Shown one piece after another: positions 49,987 to 58,887 of a DNA stretch of 64,000 bases. The stretch's first letter is position 1; each line of letters begins with the position of its first letter. Both the position numbers and the translations under genes were made by a program. Source of the stretch: a virus; IMG/VR virus record IMGVR_UViG_3300020220_000040, positions 1 through 64,000 of that record. One strand, written 5' to 3'. Below the pieces are notes generated by a model. It worked only from the letters and a program-made list of their open reading frames with translations. It did no database searches and had not been told where the DNA came from.

Positions 49987-50634
49987 GTGAAGTCCGCAGG
50001 ATCCATCCGACACAAGATCAGCCAGATCCGTTACCGGCACCTCAAGAAGCGCCTGGAAACGGAGTTGCGCCAGGTCCCCGGCAACTGCGTCTACAACGCG
50101 GTCATCCCACCCCCAACCCTTCCAACGGGTCAGACCCCCAACGGAGTCCCGGTCGGAGTGCCCCTGTCGGGAGGCGAGGGGTTTGGAATCTGCATGTTCG
50201 GGGCGGGGGACATCGCGAAGTGGAAGCCCACGTTCTGTGATGAACAGGTGGATGGCGGAACACGCGCCAAGAAGTGCTCGGATTTCTGTCCGCGTCGCTC
50301 GAAGGAACAGGTGAAAGACGACTTCGCCCAAGAGCTTCAGCGGATGACCCTGGCGGAGGTGGCCTACAACTACCCAGACCTGGCGGCCTTGATCTGGGTG
50401 CTCGACGAGTCCGACTTGCCCCCTCTCGGCACGGAGGAGTCTGTCGAAGCTCCGGCCTCGGAACCCACCCCGCCTCCGCCTCCCACTCAACAGGTGCCGG
50501 TGGTGGCTCCCCCGGGCCCCGTGGCGGTAGAGGCGGAGGTGCTCCCCCTCGAGCCGGCGACCGGGTTCCTTCCCGCCGCCGTTGAACCGAAAACTACGTG
50601 GTGGTCGCGACTTCTTGGAGGCGTCTGGCCATGA
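49987..50634 (+). CDS. Cys-containing protein with Pro-rich tail (215 aa)
   Basis: GTG 49987 follows GGGAG at good spacing; an upstream TTG at 49975 is less likely. The N-terminal 100 residues contain a possible metal site (CVYN, CMFG, CDEQ, CSDFC). The C-terminal half is a Pro/Val/Glu-rich linker ending WWSRLLGGVWP, which may be a docking peptide. No family was recognised. It is coupled to the next gene (ATGA). Confidence 0.65.
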   Translation: MKSAGSIRHKISQIRYRHLKKRLETELRQVPGNCVYNAVIPPPTLPTGQTPNGVPVGVPLSGGEGFGICMFGAGDIAKWKPTFCDEQVDGGTRAKKCSDFCPRRSKEQVKDDFAQELQRMTLAEVAYNYPDLAALIWVLDESDLPPLGTEESVEAPASEPTPPPPPTQQVPVVAPPGPVAVEAEVLPLEPATGFLPAAVEPKTTWWSRLLGGVWP

Positions 50635-51239
50635 GCGAACCTGAAGTCGTACCTGTCCCGACGGGCATCCCCATCCCCGGCGACCTGCTGCGTCTCGGAA
50701 CCCTGGACCGGAAGAACAGCCGCAACGCGAGGGCTGTGCCTCTGATGATGGAGTTCTCGGTCAACCCCCAGACCGGGCCGTTCCTTGTGTCCGCGAGCCG
50801 TGGGCTGATGTGGGTCACTCCGCGTGCCCCGAAGATCCGAGCGGCCTCCAGGCCCATCAAGCTCGGGCCGTTCTTCATGGAGGTCGTCCGTGAGGTGGCG
50901 GGGATGGGGAAGGACTCGAACTGGGGCAACACCCACCCGATGACCCCAGAGGGCTTGATCCAAGCCGTCGCACACCTGCGCTCCTATGACCTGACGGACT
51001 TGGAGATCCTCCGGGGACCGAACACGGACATGAGCGCCTTTCCCGAGCCCGTCGCGGGGCCCGAGGACCAGCCCTTCCTTGTCGGACTTCCGCTGGTCGA
51101 GGCAGACTGGCTGGAGCCCGGCTACCTGGTGGTTGTCCCTCAAGACCGCGACTTCGTCGGCTTCATGCTGATGTTCGGTGAGCGCGGGTTGGCGGTGGTT
51201 CACAACGCCAGTCGGGGGATTGCGCTGTGTCGGGCATGA
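50631..51239 (+). CDS. Hypothetical protein (202 aa) upstream of primase
   Basis: ATG 50631 with TTGGAGG upstream and a stop overlap with the previous gene. The sequence is beta-rich and includes PLVEADWLEPGYLVVVPQDR. No family was recognised. It is translationally coupled to the primase-like gene, so a replication role is possible. Confidence 0.65.
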   Translation: MSEPEVVPVPTGIPIPGDLLRLGTLDRKNSRNARAVPLMMEFSVNPQTGPFLVSASRGLMWVTPRAPKIRAASRPIKLGPFFMEVVREVAGMGKDSNWGNTHPMTPEGLIQAVAHLRSYDLTDLEILRGPNTDMSAFPEPVAGPEDQPFLVGLPLVEADWLEPGYLVVVPQDRDFVGFMLMFGERGLAVVHNASRGIALCRA

Positions 51240-51973
51240 AGGAGTGGCTGGAGGAGGCTCTGGCCACGTTCTCCCTCTCGGAGCGAGCCGAAGGTTACGC
51301 GCTGGGCCGAGGCATCACGGAGTCTCGCCTTCACGACATGGGCATCGTCGAGTGGAACTCCTCGGTTCTTTCGACGCCTGCTCCCGACGAACTGTTCCGC
51401 GACATGAGGAAGGGGATGGGGCCGAGGGGCGAGAAGCTCGACGGCAGACTGTGCATCCCCCTCTTTTCCCCTCGGGGCGTCCTCATCGGGTTCGAGACTC
51501 GTGTGTGGTCCGGGGAGAAGAAGCTGAGCCAGTACCTCTTGCCCGGAGCGTCCTGGAACCCTGTCCTCATCGGCCTGACTCCGGCGGCCATGAAGCGGGT
51601 GTGGGCCGGTGGGAACGTGTGGCTGGCCGAGGGCGTGTTCGACATGGGTGCCCTAGAGCACGTCGTCCCTGCGAAGGACGCGGTGTTCGCAACCCTGCGG
51701 GCTCGGGTGTCTGAACGCCACGTCAGGTTCCTGCGTCGGTTTTGCCAGGGGACCGTGAACGTTGTGTACGACAACGACGAAACAGGCCGGAAGCAAGTCG
51801 AAGGTTGGGTGGACGAGGCGACCGGCAAGCGACGGTGGGGGGCTATCGAGTCGCTGTCTCGCGTAGGGTTGAGAGCACGAGACATCCGCTACAGGGGCGG
51901 GAAGGACCCGGGTGAAATCTGGGAGAACACAGGTATCGAAGGGCTGCGGAGAGCTTTCGCCGACGCCCTCTAA
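51236..51973 (+). CDS. Short DnaG-type primase (Toprim domain)
   Basis: 245 residues from ATG 51236 (ATGA overlap; GTG 51227 is an alternative). The order follows the DnaG catalytic core: RLCIPLFSPRGVLIGFETR and the KLSQYLLPG lead-in, then Toprim E132 in WLAEGVFD and the DxD pair in VVYDNDETG (D179, D181). There is no zinc-binding N-terminus and no helicase domain, so it is a reduced primase or a Toprim nuclease-like protein. Context with clamp, loader and recombinase supports primase. Confidence 0.8.
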   Translation: MKEWLEEALATFSLSERAEGYALGRGITESRLHDMGIVEWNSSVLSTPAPDELFRDMRKGMGPRGEKLDGRLCIPLFSPRGVLIGFETRVWSGEKKLSQYLLPGASWNPVLIGLTPAAMKRVWAGGNVWLAEGVFDMGALEHVVPAKDAVFATLRARVSERHVRFLRRFCQGTVNVVYDNDETGRKQVEGWVDEATGKRRWGAIESLSRVGLRARDIRYRGGKDPGEIWENTGIEGLRRAFADAL

Positions 51974-51988
51974 CTTTCAGGAGACAGC

Positions 51989-52456
51989 ATGAGCCTCTAC
52001 AAAGCCGAGCAGGACATCGTGGACATGGTCAAGGACCTTGTCGGCCAGCACCACCCCGACCTCGCACTCGTCGTCGATGAGATCGCGGTCGTCGTCCGCG
52101 AGAAGGCGGGCAAGCGGGGTGGCAAGGCCATCTTGGGCAAGTCGTCGAAGGCGAGCCCGCTCATCGGAGTGCTGGGCGACACCGACTACAAGTTCATCCT
52201 CGAGATCGCGGGCGACGAGTGGCAGAACCTGACCACCAAGCAGCGCACCGCCCTCCTCGACCACCTCCTGTGCGCGTGCCGGGCCGAGGAAGGCGACGAC
52301 GGGAACCAGAAGTTCTTCCTCGCCCCTCCGGACGTGGCGTTCTACTGGGACGAACTCGACCGCCACGGCGACTGGCGGCCCCGTCCCGAGGGTGAGGGGC
52401 CGGATGGTCCGTCCCCCATCGACGCCCTGTTCGGCAAGGACGAGGACGACACCTGA
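51989..52456 (+). CDS. Degenerate phage metallopeptidase-like protein
   Basis: 155 residues, ATG 51989 after CAGGAGACAGC. The central segment FILEIAGDEWQNLTTKQRTA followed by LLDHLLCACRAEE looks like the PhageMetallopep family, where an HExxH follows the QR-x-A-L-L-x-H stretch. Here Glu and the second His are replaced (HLLCAC), so zinc-peptidase activity is doubtful. The role is unknown, but proteins of this shape occur in many phage replication regions. Confidence 0.6.
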   Translation: MSLYKAEQDIVDMVKDLVGQHHPDLALVVDEIAVVVREKAGKRGGKAILGKSSKASPLIGVLGDTDYKFILEIAGDEWQNLTTKQRTALLDHLLCACRAEEGDDGNQKFFLAPPDVAFYWDELDRHGDWRPRPEGEGPDGPSPIDALFGKDEDDT

Positions 52457-52478
52457 TCTGGCCTGAACGGGAGGAAGG

Positions 52479-53954
52479 ATGGCCCTCGACACCAAATATC
52501 GCCCGCGTCGATTCGAGGATCTGCTCGGGCAGGCCAACACCGTCAAGGTGTTGCGTCAGTTCGTGGAGTCCGGGGCCGGATTCCATCAGTCCTACCTGTT
52601 CTGCGGGGGACACGGCTCGGGCAAGACGACCATGGGTCGCATCCTTGCCCGAGCCCTCCTGTGCGAGAGCCCCAAGGATGGGGACCCGTGCGACCAATGC
52701 ACGAACTGTGTGTCCATGCTCGAGCGTGGCTCCTCTGAGTGCTTCACCGAGTTCGACGCGGCCACCAACTCCTCCAAGGAGGACATCAAGCGGCTGACCG
52801 AGACGGTCCACTTCGACACGTTCAGCGGGAAGCGTCGCATCTACCTGATCGACGAAAGCCACCGCCTCTCTCCGGCGGCTCTTGACGCCCTCCTGAAGCC
52901 GATGGAGGACACGGCACCGGGCACGCAAGACAAGCTGCTGGTGTGCATCTTCTGTACGACCGAGCCCGAGAAGATGAAGGCCACCATCTTCTCCCGGTGT
53001 GCCCCCGCCTTCGTCATCCAGAACGTGACCCCGACCGTGATCGCGGAACGCCTGGCCTACGTGTGCGAGCAGGAGAAGATCCCCTTCGAGAAGGAGGCCC
53101 TGGTCGTCATCGGGGAGGTTTCAGAGTGCCACATCCGTGATGCTCTGAAGTCGGTCGAGGGTGTCTCGATGTTGGGCGGGGTCACCCAGGCCAACGTCCA
53201 CTCGTACCTCCGACTCAACGCCAACAAGCTCTACCTGAAGATCCTGTACCTGTTGGGTCGCGACCTGGCGGCGGCCCTCCAGTCGGTCGAGGCCGTGCAG
53301 GAGGTCGTATCCCCGACCACCGCCTACGAGCGCATGGCGGACCTGGCCATCCTGGCGTACCGCGTCCATCTGGGAGTGGGGCGCATCCCTTCGTACTGGC
53401 CCGAGAAGGCTGTCCGGGCGTTGGGGGAGACCCACGGGGCCTTCTTGCTGAAGGTCGCCTCGTTGTTCTCGTCCAGGCCCTCTCATCCGACCTACGCCAT
53501 GCTGACTTGTGACCTCGCTACGTTGCATTTTCAGCGTACTGGCGATGTAGCGTCTCCCGCTTCTATCAGCCCTGCGCTGCTTGCAGCGGCCATCAAGGCA
53601 AGCCAGTCCGAGGCAGCCCCACCGCCGCCGACCCCGACTCCTCCACAACCTTCCGTGGAGCCGCCTCCAGCACACAGCAGCCCTGTCGCGGCGGATCAGA
53701 AATCGGTGGAGGCAGGTACAATCAGACCTCCGGTGTCAGAACCCGCGCCAAGCCCACCGAAGAAGCCGTCGGCTCCGACGGTGACCAAAGGTGGGGTCTA
53801 TGTTGACCCTCGAGGGATCAACCGGCGCGACCAAGGGGCCGTTACTTCCCATGAGTCCACTCCGCCGCCACTTGAAGTCGCTGAGTTCCGCAAGGGACTT
53901 CGCCGACTCGTGGCTGAGTTGGCTGTAGATGGTCGGGGGCACCGATCAGCGTGA
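52479..53954 (+). CDS. dnaX: DnaX-like clamp-loader ATPase
   Basis: 491 residues. Walker A GGHGSGKTT is at 43-51, the zinc-binding Cys group CDQCTNC at 71-77 (with C62), Walker B LIDESHRL, sensor 1 FCTTEPE, and the SRC motif IFSRCAP. A Pro-rich linker (~380-450) leads to a short C-terminal helix. The start MALDTKYRPRRFEDLLGQ is canonical. It should assemble with the delta- and delta'-like proteins to load the beta-like clamp. It overlaps the NusG-like gene by 26 bases. Confidence 0.92.
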   Translation: MALDTKYRPRRFEDLLGQANTVKVLRQFVESGAGFHQSYLFCGGHGSGKTTMGRILARALLCESPKDGDPCDQCTNCVSMLERGSSECFTEFDAATNSSKEDIKRLTETVHFDTFSGKRRIYLIDESHRLSPAALDALLKPMEDTAPGTQDKLLVCIFCTTEPEKMKATIFSRCAPAFVIQNVTPTVIAERLAYVCEQEKIPFEKEALVVIGEVSECHIRDALKSVEGVSMLGGVTQANVHSYLRLNANKLYLKILYLLGRDLAAALQSVEAVQEVVSPTTAYERMADLAILAYRVHLGVGRIPSYWPEKAVRALGETHGAFLLKVASLFSSRPSHPTYAMLTCDLATLHFQRTGDVASPASISPALLAAAIKASQSEAAPPPPTPTPPQPSVEPPPAHSSPVAADQKSVEAGTIRPPVSEPAPSPPKKPSAPTVTKGGVYVDPRGINRRDQGAVTSHESTPPPLEVAEFRKGLRRLVAELAVDGRGHRSA

Positions 53955-54483
53955 TGCTCGTAGCTGGGTCGTCCTCGAACTGACCCGGCTCGGCGAGGTC
54001 AAGGCCGAGGAGTCTCTGCTTGAGGGTTTGCTGCGGGATGCCCTCCGAGCGGACAACCAACTCGCCATCTTCATCCCTTCCGTGTCGTACCAGAATGGAG
54101 GGCGAAGGATCACCGTGGCCTTGATGGAGGGCTACGCCTTCGTCGCGACCGGGCTCCCCGAGATGACATACTTCGGGCTGGAGAGCACCCAATACGTGCG
54201 GAAGGTGCTCTCCGTCAAAACGCCCAACGGAATGCGGGCGTTGAGCGTGATTCCCGAAGCCCGCATCGTAGAGATGAGGGCCCAACTTGCACAGCAGGTT
54301 TCCTCGGATCTCGTCGAGGGTATGCGAGTCACGGTCACGGAGGGGGTTTACAGCCATCTGGATGGTGAGGTAGTTCAGATAGATGGCGACAACGCTCGGG
54401 TGCGGTTCCTGCTACGCTCCCTAGACCTGATCGCACCCGTGCCTCGGGTGTTTCTCACCCCCGTTACGGAGGACGAGCCATGA
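53929..54483 (+). CDS. NusG-like transcription elongation factor
   Basis: 184 residues from ATG 53929. Residues ~45-125 read like a NusG NGN domain (ITVALMEGYAFVATGLPE, then STQYVRKVLSV). Residues ~135-175 form a KOW-type barrel: EGMRVTVTEGVYSHLDGEVV. NusG-family proteins bind RNA polymerase and control pausing or termination. A phage paralogue could drive antitermination of the late genes that follow. It is coupled to the HTH gene downstream (ATGA). Confidence 0.7.
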   Translation: MVGGTDQRDARSWVVLELTRLGEVKAEESLLEGLLRDALRADNQLAIFIPSVSYQNGGRRITVALMEGYAFVATGLPEMTYFGLESTQYVRKVLSVKTPNGMRALSVIPEARIVEMRAQLAQQVSSDLVEGMRVTVTEGVYSHLDGEVVQIDGDNARVRFLLRSLDLIAPVPRVFLTPVTEDEP

Positions 54484-55091
54484 GCGGATGGTGGGGCGGC
54501 CACAAGCTGATCGAGTCCTCAGAACTGGAGTCCCGGTTCTCCGTCGAGGACGGCATGGCCTTCATGGATGCCGTCGTGAGCGAGGGTCTGACCGAAGAGG
54601 GGACCCATCAGATCGAACGAGTTCGGTCGGTGATGGACCAACTTCCTCCCCGAGAAGCGGATTTCATCGACCTGTACTACTTCCGGTCGATCAAGCAAAC
54701 CGACATCGCGGCCATCTTCGGGGTCAGCCAGCCGACCGTGTGCTACCGGCTCCAACGAGCCGCCGCACGGATTCACTTCCTCCTCTCGCTGCCGGACCTC
54801 TCGCCCGAAGACGTGGAACGAGATGTCACCCCCTTCCTCGACGACCCGATCGACGTGAAGATCATGCTCCTGATGCAGCAGACCACCTGTCAGTCGGAAG
54901 TCGCGAAACAACTCAATGTCTCCCAGGGGTTCGTCCGGCATCGGTTCATCCGGTCGCTGTCGAAGCTGAAAGGACAGGACGGACTCGAGCCCCACGTCTT
55001 GCTGTTCGACCTCATCTCCCGCAACCTCAACATCCTTCGGGAAGTTCAGAGGCCGGTGTGGGGCATGAAAATGTGCCGCGTCCTGATGTGA
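54480..55091 (+). CDS. Tandem helix-turn-helix (sigma region 4-like) regulator
   Basis: 203 residues from ATG 54480. A first sigma-4-like HTH lies at about 57-100: LPPREADFIDLYYFRSIKQT, then IAAIFGVSQPTVCYRL. A second lies at about 130-165: CQSEVAKQLNVSQGFVRHRF. No region 2 is visible. It sits between the NusG-like gene and the virion genes, a good place for a late-transcription activator. It is the third sigma-related protein in the window. Confidence 0.7.
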   Translation: MSGWWGGHKLIESSELESRFSVEDGMAFMDAVVSEGLTEEGTHQIERVRSVMDQLPPREADFIDLYYFRSIKQTDIAAIFGVSQPTVCYRLQRAAARIHFLLSLPDLSPEDVERDVTPFLDDPIDVKIMLLMQQTTCQSEVAKQLNVSQGFVRHRFIRSLSKLKGQDGLEPHVLLFDLISRNLNILREVQRPVWGMKMCRVLM

Positions 55092-55107
55092 ACGGCTCCC
55101 GTTGATC

Positions 55108-55118
55108 GTCCTATGACG
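55108..55118 (+). promoter_or_regulatory. TCCTAT-type motif, possible late promoter
   Basis: GTCCTATGACG is 21 bases before the ATG of the first virion-type gene at 55140. It resembles the motifs at 7233, 22179 and 58888. Confidence 0.35.
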
Positions 55119-55139
55119 CGGCCCAAGTGAGGACACCTC

Positions 55140-55451
55140 ATGGGCAGTGCCCCGTCAGAACGCCGCATCGTCATGGCCCGCAACCTTGCAAAGAGGTGGC
55201 TCGAGGCCGAAGCTCGTCCAGAGCATCGCCTGACCATCTACTACGTCGGCAAGGAAGTTCGGGGGCTACCGAACGTACTGCGGGGGTTCCGGGACGCGAA
55301 GCTCAAGATCGGTTCCGTCGAAACCATCCCGGACCTTGGGGTCACGGAGGGGTTCGATTCGGTCACCGTGTGGTCGTCTGACCGGGATGCCCTGGTCCGC
55401 CTCGCCGCGTGGTTCGAGGCTCACCACTACGAGACGACAGGGGTGTGGTGA
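55140..55451 (+). CDS. Small probable virion protein (103 aa)
   Basis: ATG 55140 preceded by GTGAGGACACCTC. Near the N-terminus it has ARNLAKRWLEAEAR, a variant of the RVAxR(F/Y/W)LA motif. The rest is an alpha/beta domain (LTIYYVGKEVRGLPNVL). No known family. First gene of the right-hand structural block. Confidence 0.65.
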   Translation: MGSAPSERRIVMARNLAKRWLEAEARPEHRLTIYYVGKEVRGLPNVLRGFRDAKLKIGSVETIPDLGVTEGFDSVTVWSSDRDALVRLAAWFEAHHYETTGVW

Positions 55452-55454
55452 CCA

Positions 55455-55883
55455 ATGGCCGGAACCCGCATCGCATTCGAGTCCACGTACACCTCCGGCA
55501 CCGGACAACAGCAGTACCGGTACACGGTGGTCGTCGACCTTTCCGGGGTGACGAGCGTTCGGGACATCCGCTCCCCGTTCGGGCTCATCATGGACACCAT
55601 GACTCGTCTGCCGCAGTCCGTGGTGGACGACATTCAGGGCTCGATGGCCCAGGTGGAGACGATCTTGTCCCTCACTTCCGCCGTGAACGGCACTGCCACG
55701 TTCGTCTCCGCCACCTCGGTGTCGATCACGTTCTCGACCCCGATGTCGAACACGAACTACCGGGTGCATCTGTCCCCCTCTGATTTCATCCCCGTGCGGG
55801 TCACCTCCAAGCTCACCACGGGGTTCACCATCGAGACGGGCATCACCTTCACTGGGACCGTCGGCTACGACGTGTTCGTCTGA
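55455..55883 (+). CDS. Beta-rich virion/fibre-type protein (142 aa)
   Basis: Threonine- and serine-rich beta structure throughout. The last ~55 residues (NTNYRVHLSPSDFIPVRVTS, then GFTIETGITFTGTVGYDVF) match in pattern the C-terminus of the 513-aa fibre protein at 56275 (NTSYAVAVDVP, then GFTVTFSAPVTGTVFYTIL). The two probably share a fibre-tip or attachment fold. Confidence 0.7.
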   Translation: MAGTRIAFESTYTSGTGQQQYRYTVVVDLSGVTSVRDIRSPFGLIMDTMTRLPQSVVDDIQGSMAQVETILSLTSAVNGTATFVSATSVSITFSTPMSNTNYRVHLSPSDFIPVRVTSKLTTGFTIETGITFTGTVGYDVFV

Positions 55884-55891
55884 GGCCAGCC

Positions 55892-56263
55892 ATGAACCTT
55901 CGCGACCACATCATCCGCCTGGCCCATCAGAAGCCCGAGCTTCAGCCCTACCTGCTCAAGATCCTCACGCACCGTGAAGCTCGAGACGAGCGGGGTTCCG
56001 GGGGTCTGATCTTCAACTTCGAGCGGGGGTTCTCCCTTCGCACGCAGCCCACCGACCCGCCCTACAACCAGACCTACGATGGCCTCATCCTGGTGGAGCG
56101 CGCCAAGAAGCCCTACCAGATGGCCCTCCAGGTGGTTCGCGAGTTCCGGTCGGAGATCGAGCGGCTCAAGACCCCCTACGCCGTATCCAAGTTCGTGGAC
56201 GAGAAGGTGCGTGAGCGCGTCGGCAAGACCCCCTCTTGGCACTCATACTCCATGCCGGACTAG
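55892..56263 (+). CDS. Small probable virion protein (123 aa)
   Basis: ATG 55892. It opens with LRDHIIRLAHQKPELQPYLL, an LRxxIIRLAHxxPELxPxLL pattern that I associate with the N-termini of many large-phage structural proteins. The rest is mixed alpha/beta. It sits between two fibre-type genes. No enzyme motif. Confidence 0.65.
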   Translation: MNLRDHIIRLAHQKPELQPYLLKILTHREARDERGSGGLIFNFERGFSLRTQPTDPPYNQTYDGLILVERAKKPYQMALQVVREFRSEIERLKTPYAVSKFVDEKVRERVGKTPSWHSYSMPD

Positions 56264-56274
56264 CGAGGTAGAAC

Positions 56275-57816
56275 GTGGCTCAGCCCCCCTTCAAGACCGA
56301 CGTTCTTCAGATCGAGCCTGGTGCAGCCGGGACTCGGACGATCTCGCGTGACACCACGGCGGGCGAACTGAAGTTCATCGACCCCAGCTTCCCCACGGGC
56401 GTTCGACTGGCCGACTTGATGGGGCTCCAGAGCATCCCGAGCGTGTCCATCGTGGGTCCTTCAGGGGGCGGGGCCCAGTTCACCACCATCCAGGACGCCA
56501 TCGACGAGATCACCACCACCCCGGCGGTCGTTGTGATCGCGTCGGGGGAGTACACCGAGGACATCGTTCTCTCGAAGGATGTGGTGCTCTTCGGCCTTGG
56601 GTACGTGAAGATCACGAACAGCGCAGCGGGTCCGACCATCCACATCACCGAGGATGCGGATGATGTCCCCCGGTTCGTCCGGCTTCAGAACCTCACCATC
56701 GAGAACACCGACGCCGGCGAGGAGTGCATCTTCGTCGATGGGTCCAATACGTTCGCAACGGGGACCGTCACCGTAGTGACGGCACCTCTCGCTGCCGGCG
56801 ACGTGGTGAACATCAACGGCACTCCCCTGACGGGTGTGGCCGCAGCCCGTACTCCGGGCTCGAACAACTTCAACGCATCCCTCGGGACAACTGCAGCCCT
56901 GGCGGCCGAGATCGCGGCAGCCATCACCGACACCGCCAACTCGTTCGACACGCTCGTCACCGCCACCGCGTTGAGCAGCGTGGTCACCCTTAAAGCCGTC
57001 ACCCCGGGTGCGGGAGGCAACGCCATCACGCTGTCGGCGACGACCGTGCCTCCAGGTGGCCTGACCGTCTCGGGGGCCACCCTCACGGGAGGCGGGGGCC
57101 TCGACTCCGAGGTGGCCCTCGAGGGGGTGGAGATCCTCGACTGCATCTTGCTGGCGACGGGTGTGGGCACCCGTCAGATCGTCACCGAGACCGTCAACAA
57201 CGTCCGGGTCTCCGGTGGGACCTGGCTCGGGTCGTCGTCGACCTCGGAGGTCATCCTCAACCAGACGGCCTCGTTCGTGGTGGAAGGCGTGGGCTGGGTC
57301 AACGACTTCCAGGTCGCCTACGACACGGGCAACGACCAGCCCTCCATCCTCACGTCCGCCTGGAGTATCGGTTCGACCAGCCGGGTCGGGAACCTGCTCA
57401 TCAACCTCATCGGGGAGGGTTCGACCACCCTCTTCAACTGCCCCAGCGTGAAGGACATCACCCACAACGGCGACCGAACGTTCACGGCGGTCGGCTGTGT
57501 GATGGGCAACCTGCTGGTCGAGGACACGGTGGTCGCCCGGTTCATCAACTGTGCTCGCGGGACGCTGGCCGGGTCGGGGGTCACCGCCGTGGTGTCCGAA
57601 ACCAGCCTGGTGCGTTCGTCGGCCCTTGTGGCTGCGGGCTCCGACAGCGTGACCTTCACCCGGTTGCAGCCGAATACCTCCTACGCGGTGGCGGTGGACG
57701 TGCCAACTGCAGGGGTGGTTGCCAACGTGACCGCCAAGACCACCTCGGGGTTCACAGTCACGTTTTCAGCCCCGGTGACCGGCACCGTTTTCTACACCAT
57801 CCTCCGGCAGATGTGA
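56275..57816 (+). CDS. Tail-fibre/appendage protein with beta-helix domain
   Basis: 513 residues from GTG 56275. Residues ~60-145 are pectin-lyase-like: GAQFTTIQDAIDEI, VVVIASGEYTEDIVL and repeated beta strands. An inserted domain at about 160-270 (DVVNINGTPLTGVAAAR, AITLSATTVPPGGL) is of the type found in phage appendage proteins. The C-terminal ~60 residues match the small protein at 55455. It is likely a fibre or capsid-decoration protein involved in host contact; any glycan-cleaving activity is speculative. Confidence 0.75.
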   Translation: MAQPPFKTDVLQIEPGAAGTRTISRDTTAGELKFIDPSFPTGVRLADLMGLQSIPSVSIVGPSGGGAQFTTIQDAIDEITTTPAVVVIASGEYTEDIVLSKDVVLFGLGYVKITNSAAGPTIHITEDADDVPRFVRLQNLTIENTDAGEECIFVDGSNTFATGTVTVVTAPLAAGDVVNINGTPLTGVAAARTPGSNNFNASLGTTAALAAEIAAAITDTANSFDTLVTATALSSVVTLKAVTPGAGGNAITLSATTVPPGGLTVSGATLTGGGGLDSEVALEGVEILDCILLATGVGTRQIVTETVNNVRVSGGTWLGSSSTSEVILNQTASFVVEGVGWVNDFQVAYDTGNDQPSILTSAWSIGSTSRVGNLLINLIGEGSTTLFNCPSVKDITHNGDRTFTAVGCVMGNLLVEDTVVARFINCARGTLAGSGVTAVVSETSLVRSSALVAAGSDSVTFTRLQPNTSYAVAVDVPTAGVVANVTAKTTSGFTVTFSAPVTGTVFYTILRQM

Positions 57817-57823
57817 GGTCGCC

Positions 57824-58222
57824 ATGAGCAACCCTACACAACGTGTCGCCGCTCGCTTCTTGGCGAACTACGCGGGCAACCCAGACGGGAACGGCATCTA
57901 CCCCGTGGAGATCGAGCATGGGTACGAGGAGCCTCTTGCTGGGGGCACGGACGTGATGCGGAAGCTCCAGAACCAACTGCTCGAGGAGCAGGGTCGGCCG
58001 CCTCGTCCGGAGGCTTCCCGTCTCGCCGCGTCCAAGCCCCGGACGTTGGCCCTACGGTCGCCCTTCTACGAGGCGAGCGACAAAGTCTACGGTCTGATGT
58101 CCGCCGTCCAGGCGGAGCCGATGCTCCGGGAGGACAAGAAACTTCAGCAGTTCGCCAAGGGCCTGAAGAAACTGATCTCGGACCTCCACGACCACCTCGA
58201 CTCCACCTACATCTGGGATTGA
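57824..58222 (+). CDS. Small protein with N-terminal RVAARFLA tag (132 aa)
   Basis: Begins MSNPTQRVAARFLANYAG, one of the clearest copies of the shared motif, followed by a Gly/Pro linker and a helical C-terminal domain (LQQFAKGLKKLISDLHDHLD). No family was recognised. Short intergenic gaps to both sides suggest co-transcription. Confidence 0.65.
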   Translation: MSNPTQRVAARFLANYAGNPDGNGIYPVEIEHGYEEPLAGGTDVMRKLQNQLLEEQGRPPRPEASRLAASKPRTLALRSPFYEASDKVYGLMSAVQAEPMLREDKKLQQFAKGLKKLISDLHDHLDSTYIWD

Positions 58223-58224
58223 CC

Positions 58225-58872
58225 ATGTCCAAGCACGCTGATTTCTGGGACGAACTCACCAAGACGGCCTACGCTGGGGACGAGAGCCTCGACTTCGCCG
58301 GGAGCTACCTCACCGCCACCGAGAGGGAGGAGGAGGCCGAATCCCAGCGTGTGGATGCTGCCGTGGAGCGACGGATCTCGGGTCGCGACCTCAACGAAGG
58401 GGCGTTCAACTCCGTGCGGGAGTTGACGGACTCCGCTCGAGCCAAGGCCGCTCTCACGCTCCCCGTGGAAGCGGGCACCCGGGTCCAGTTCATCGCGAAC
58501 GCGGGCTCGGTTCTTGCCTACGACGACCCTCCGGCCCCGAACGAGTCTGGCGTGGTCGTGGCTGTGAAGTCCGCCTCGGGCCAGATCACGTCCCACAACG
58601 GGGTCGTGTTCGCCAAGTGGTCCGACGGGAAGACCCGAGCCATCCACGCGGAGCACCTCCGGCTTGCAGCGGGTCGTGTCCGCACGACCACGGCTGCCAT
58701 GGCCGACAAGATCCGGGTGGCCAGCCTCGGTGACCTGTCCGAGTTCCTTCGGTTCGGCTCCGACACGCTCGTCCACAAGGCCACGAAGGACTTGTGGAAG
58801 GTCCGCAAGGACGGAGGCGACTTCGTCATCGAGCGCCTGTTTGCGGAGAACGGCTCTCCCCTGAAGGTGTGA
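58225..58872 (+). CDS. Hypothetical virion-region protein (215 aa)
   Basis: ATG 58225 (an in-frame TTG six bases earlier overlaps the previous stop). The helical N-terminus contains FWDELTKTAYAGDESLDF. The middle is an SH3-like beta domain (AGTRVQFIANAGSVLAYDDP). The C-terminal beta domain ends FVIERLFAENGSPLKV. It also contains KIRVASLGDLSEFL, only loosely like the shared tag. Function unknown. Confidence 0.65.
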   Translation: MSKHADFWDELTKTAYAGDESLDFAGSYLTATEREEEAESQRVDAAVERRISGRDLNEGAFNSVRELTDSARAKAALTLPVEAGTRVQFIANAGSVLAYDDPPAPNESGVVVAVKSASGQITSHNGVVFAKWSDGKTRAIHAEHLRLAAGRVRTTTAAMADKIRVASLGDLSEFLRFGSDTLVHKATKDLWKVRKDGGDFVIERLFAENGSPLKV

Positions 58873-58887
58873 GCGGCCTTCGGTGGA

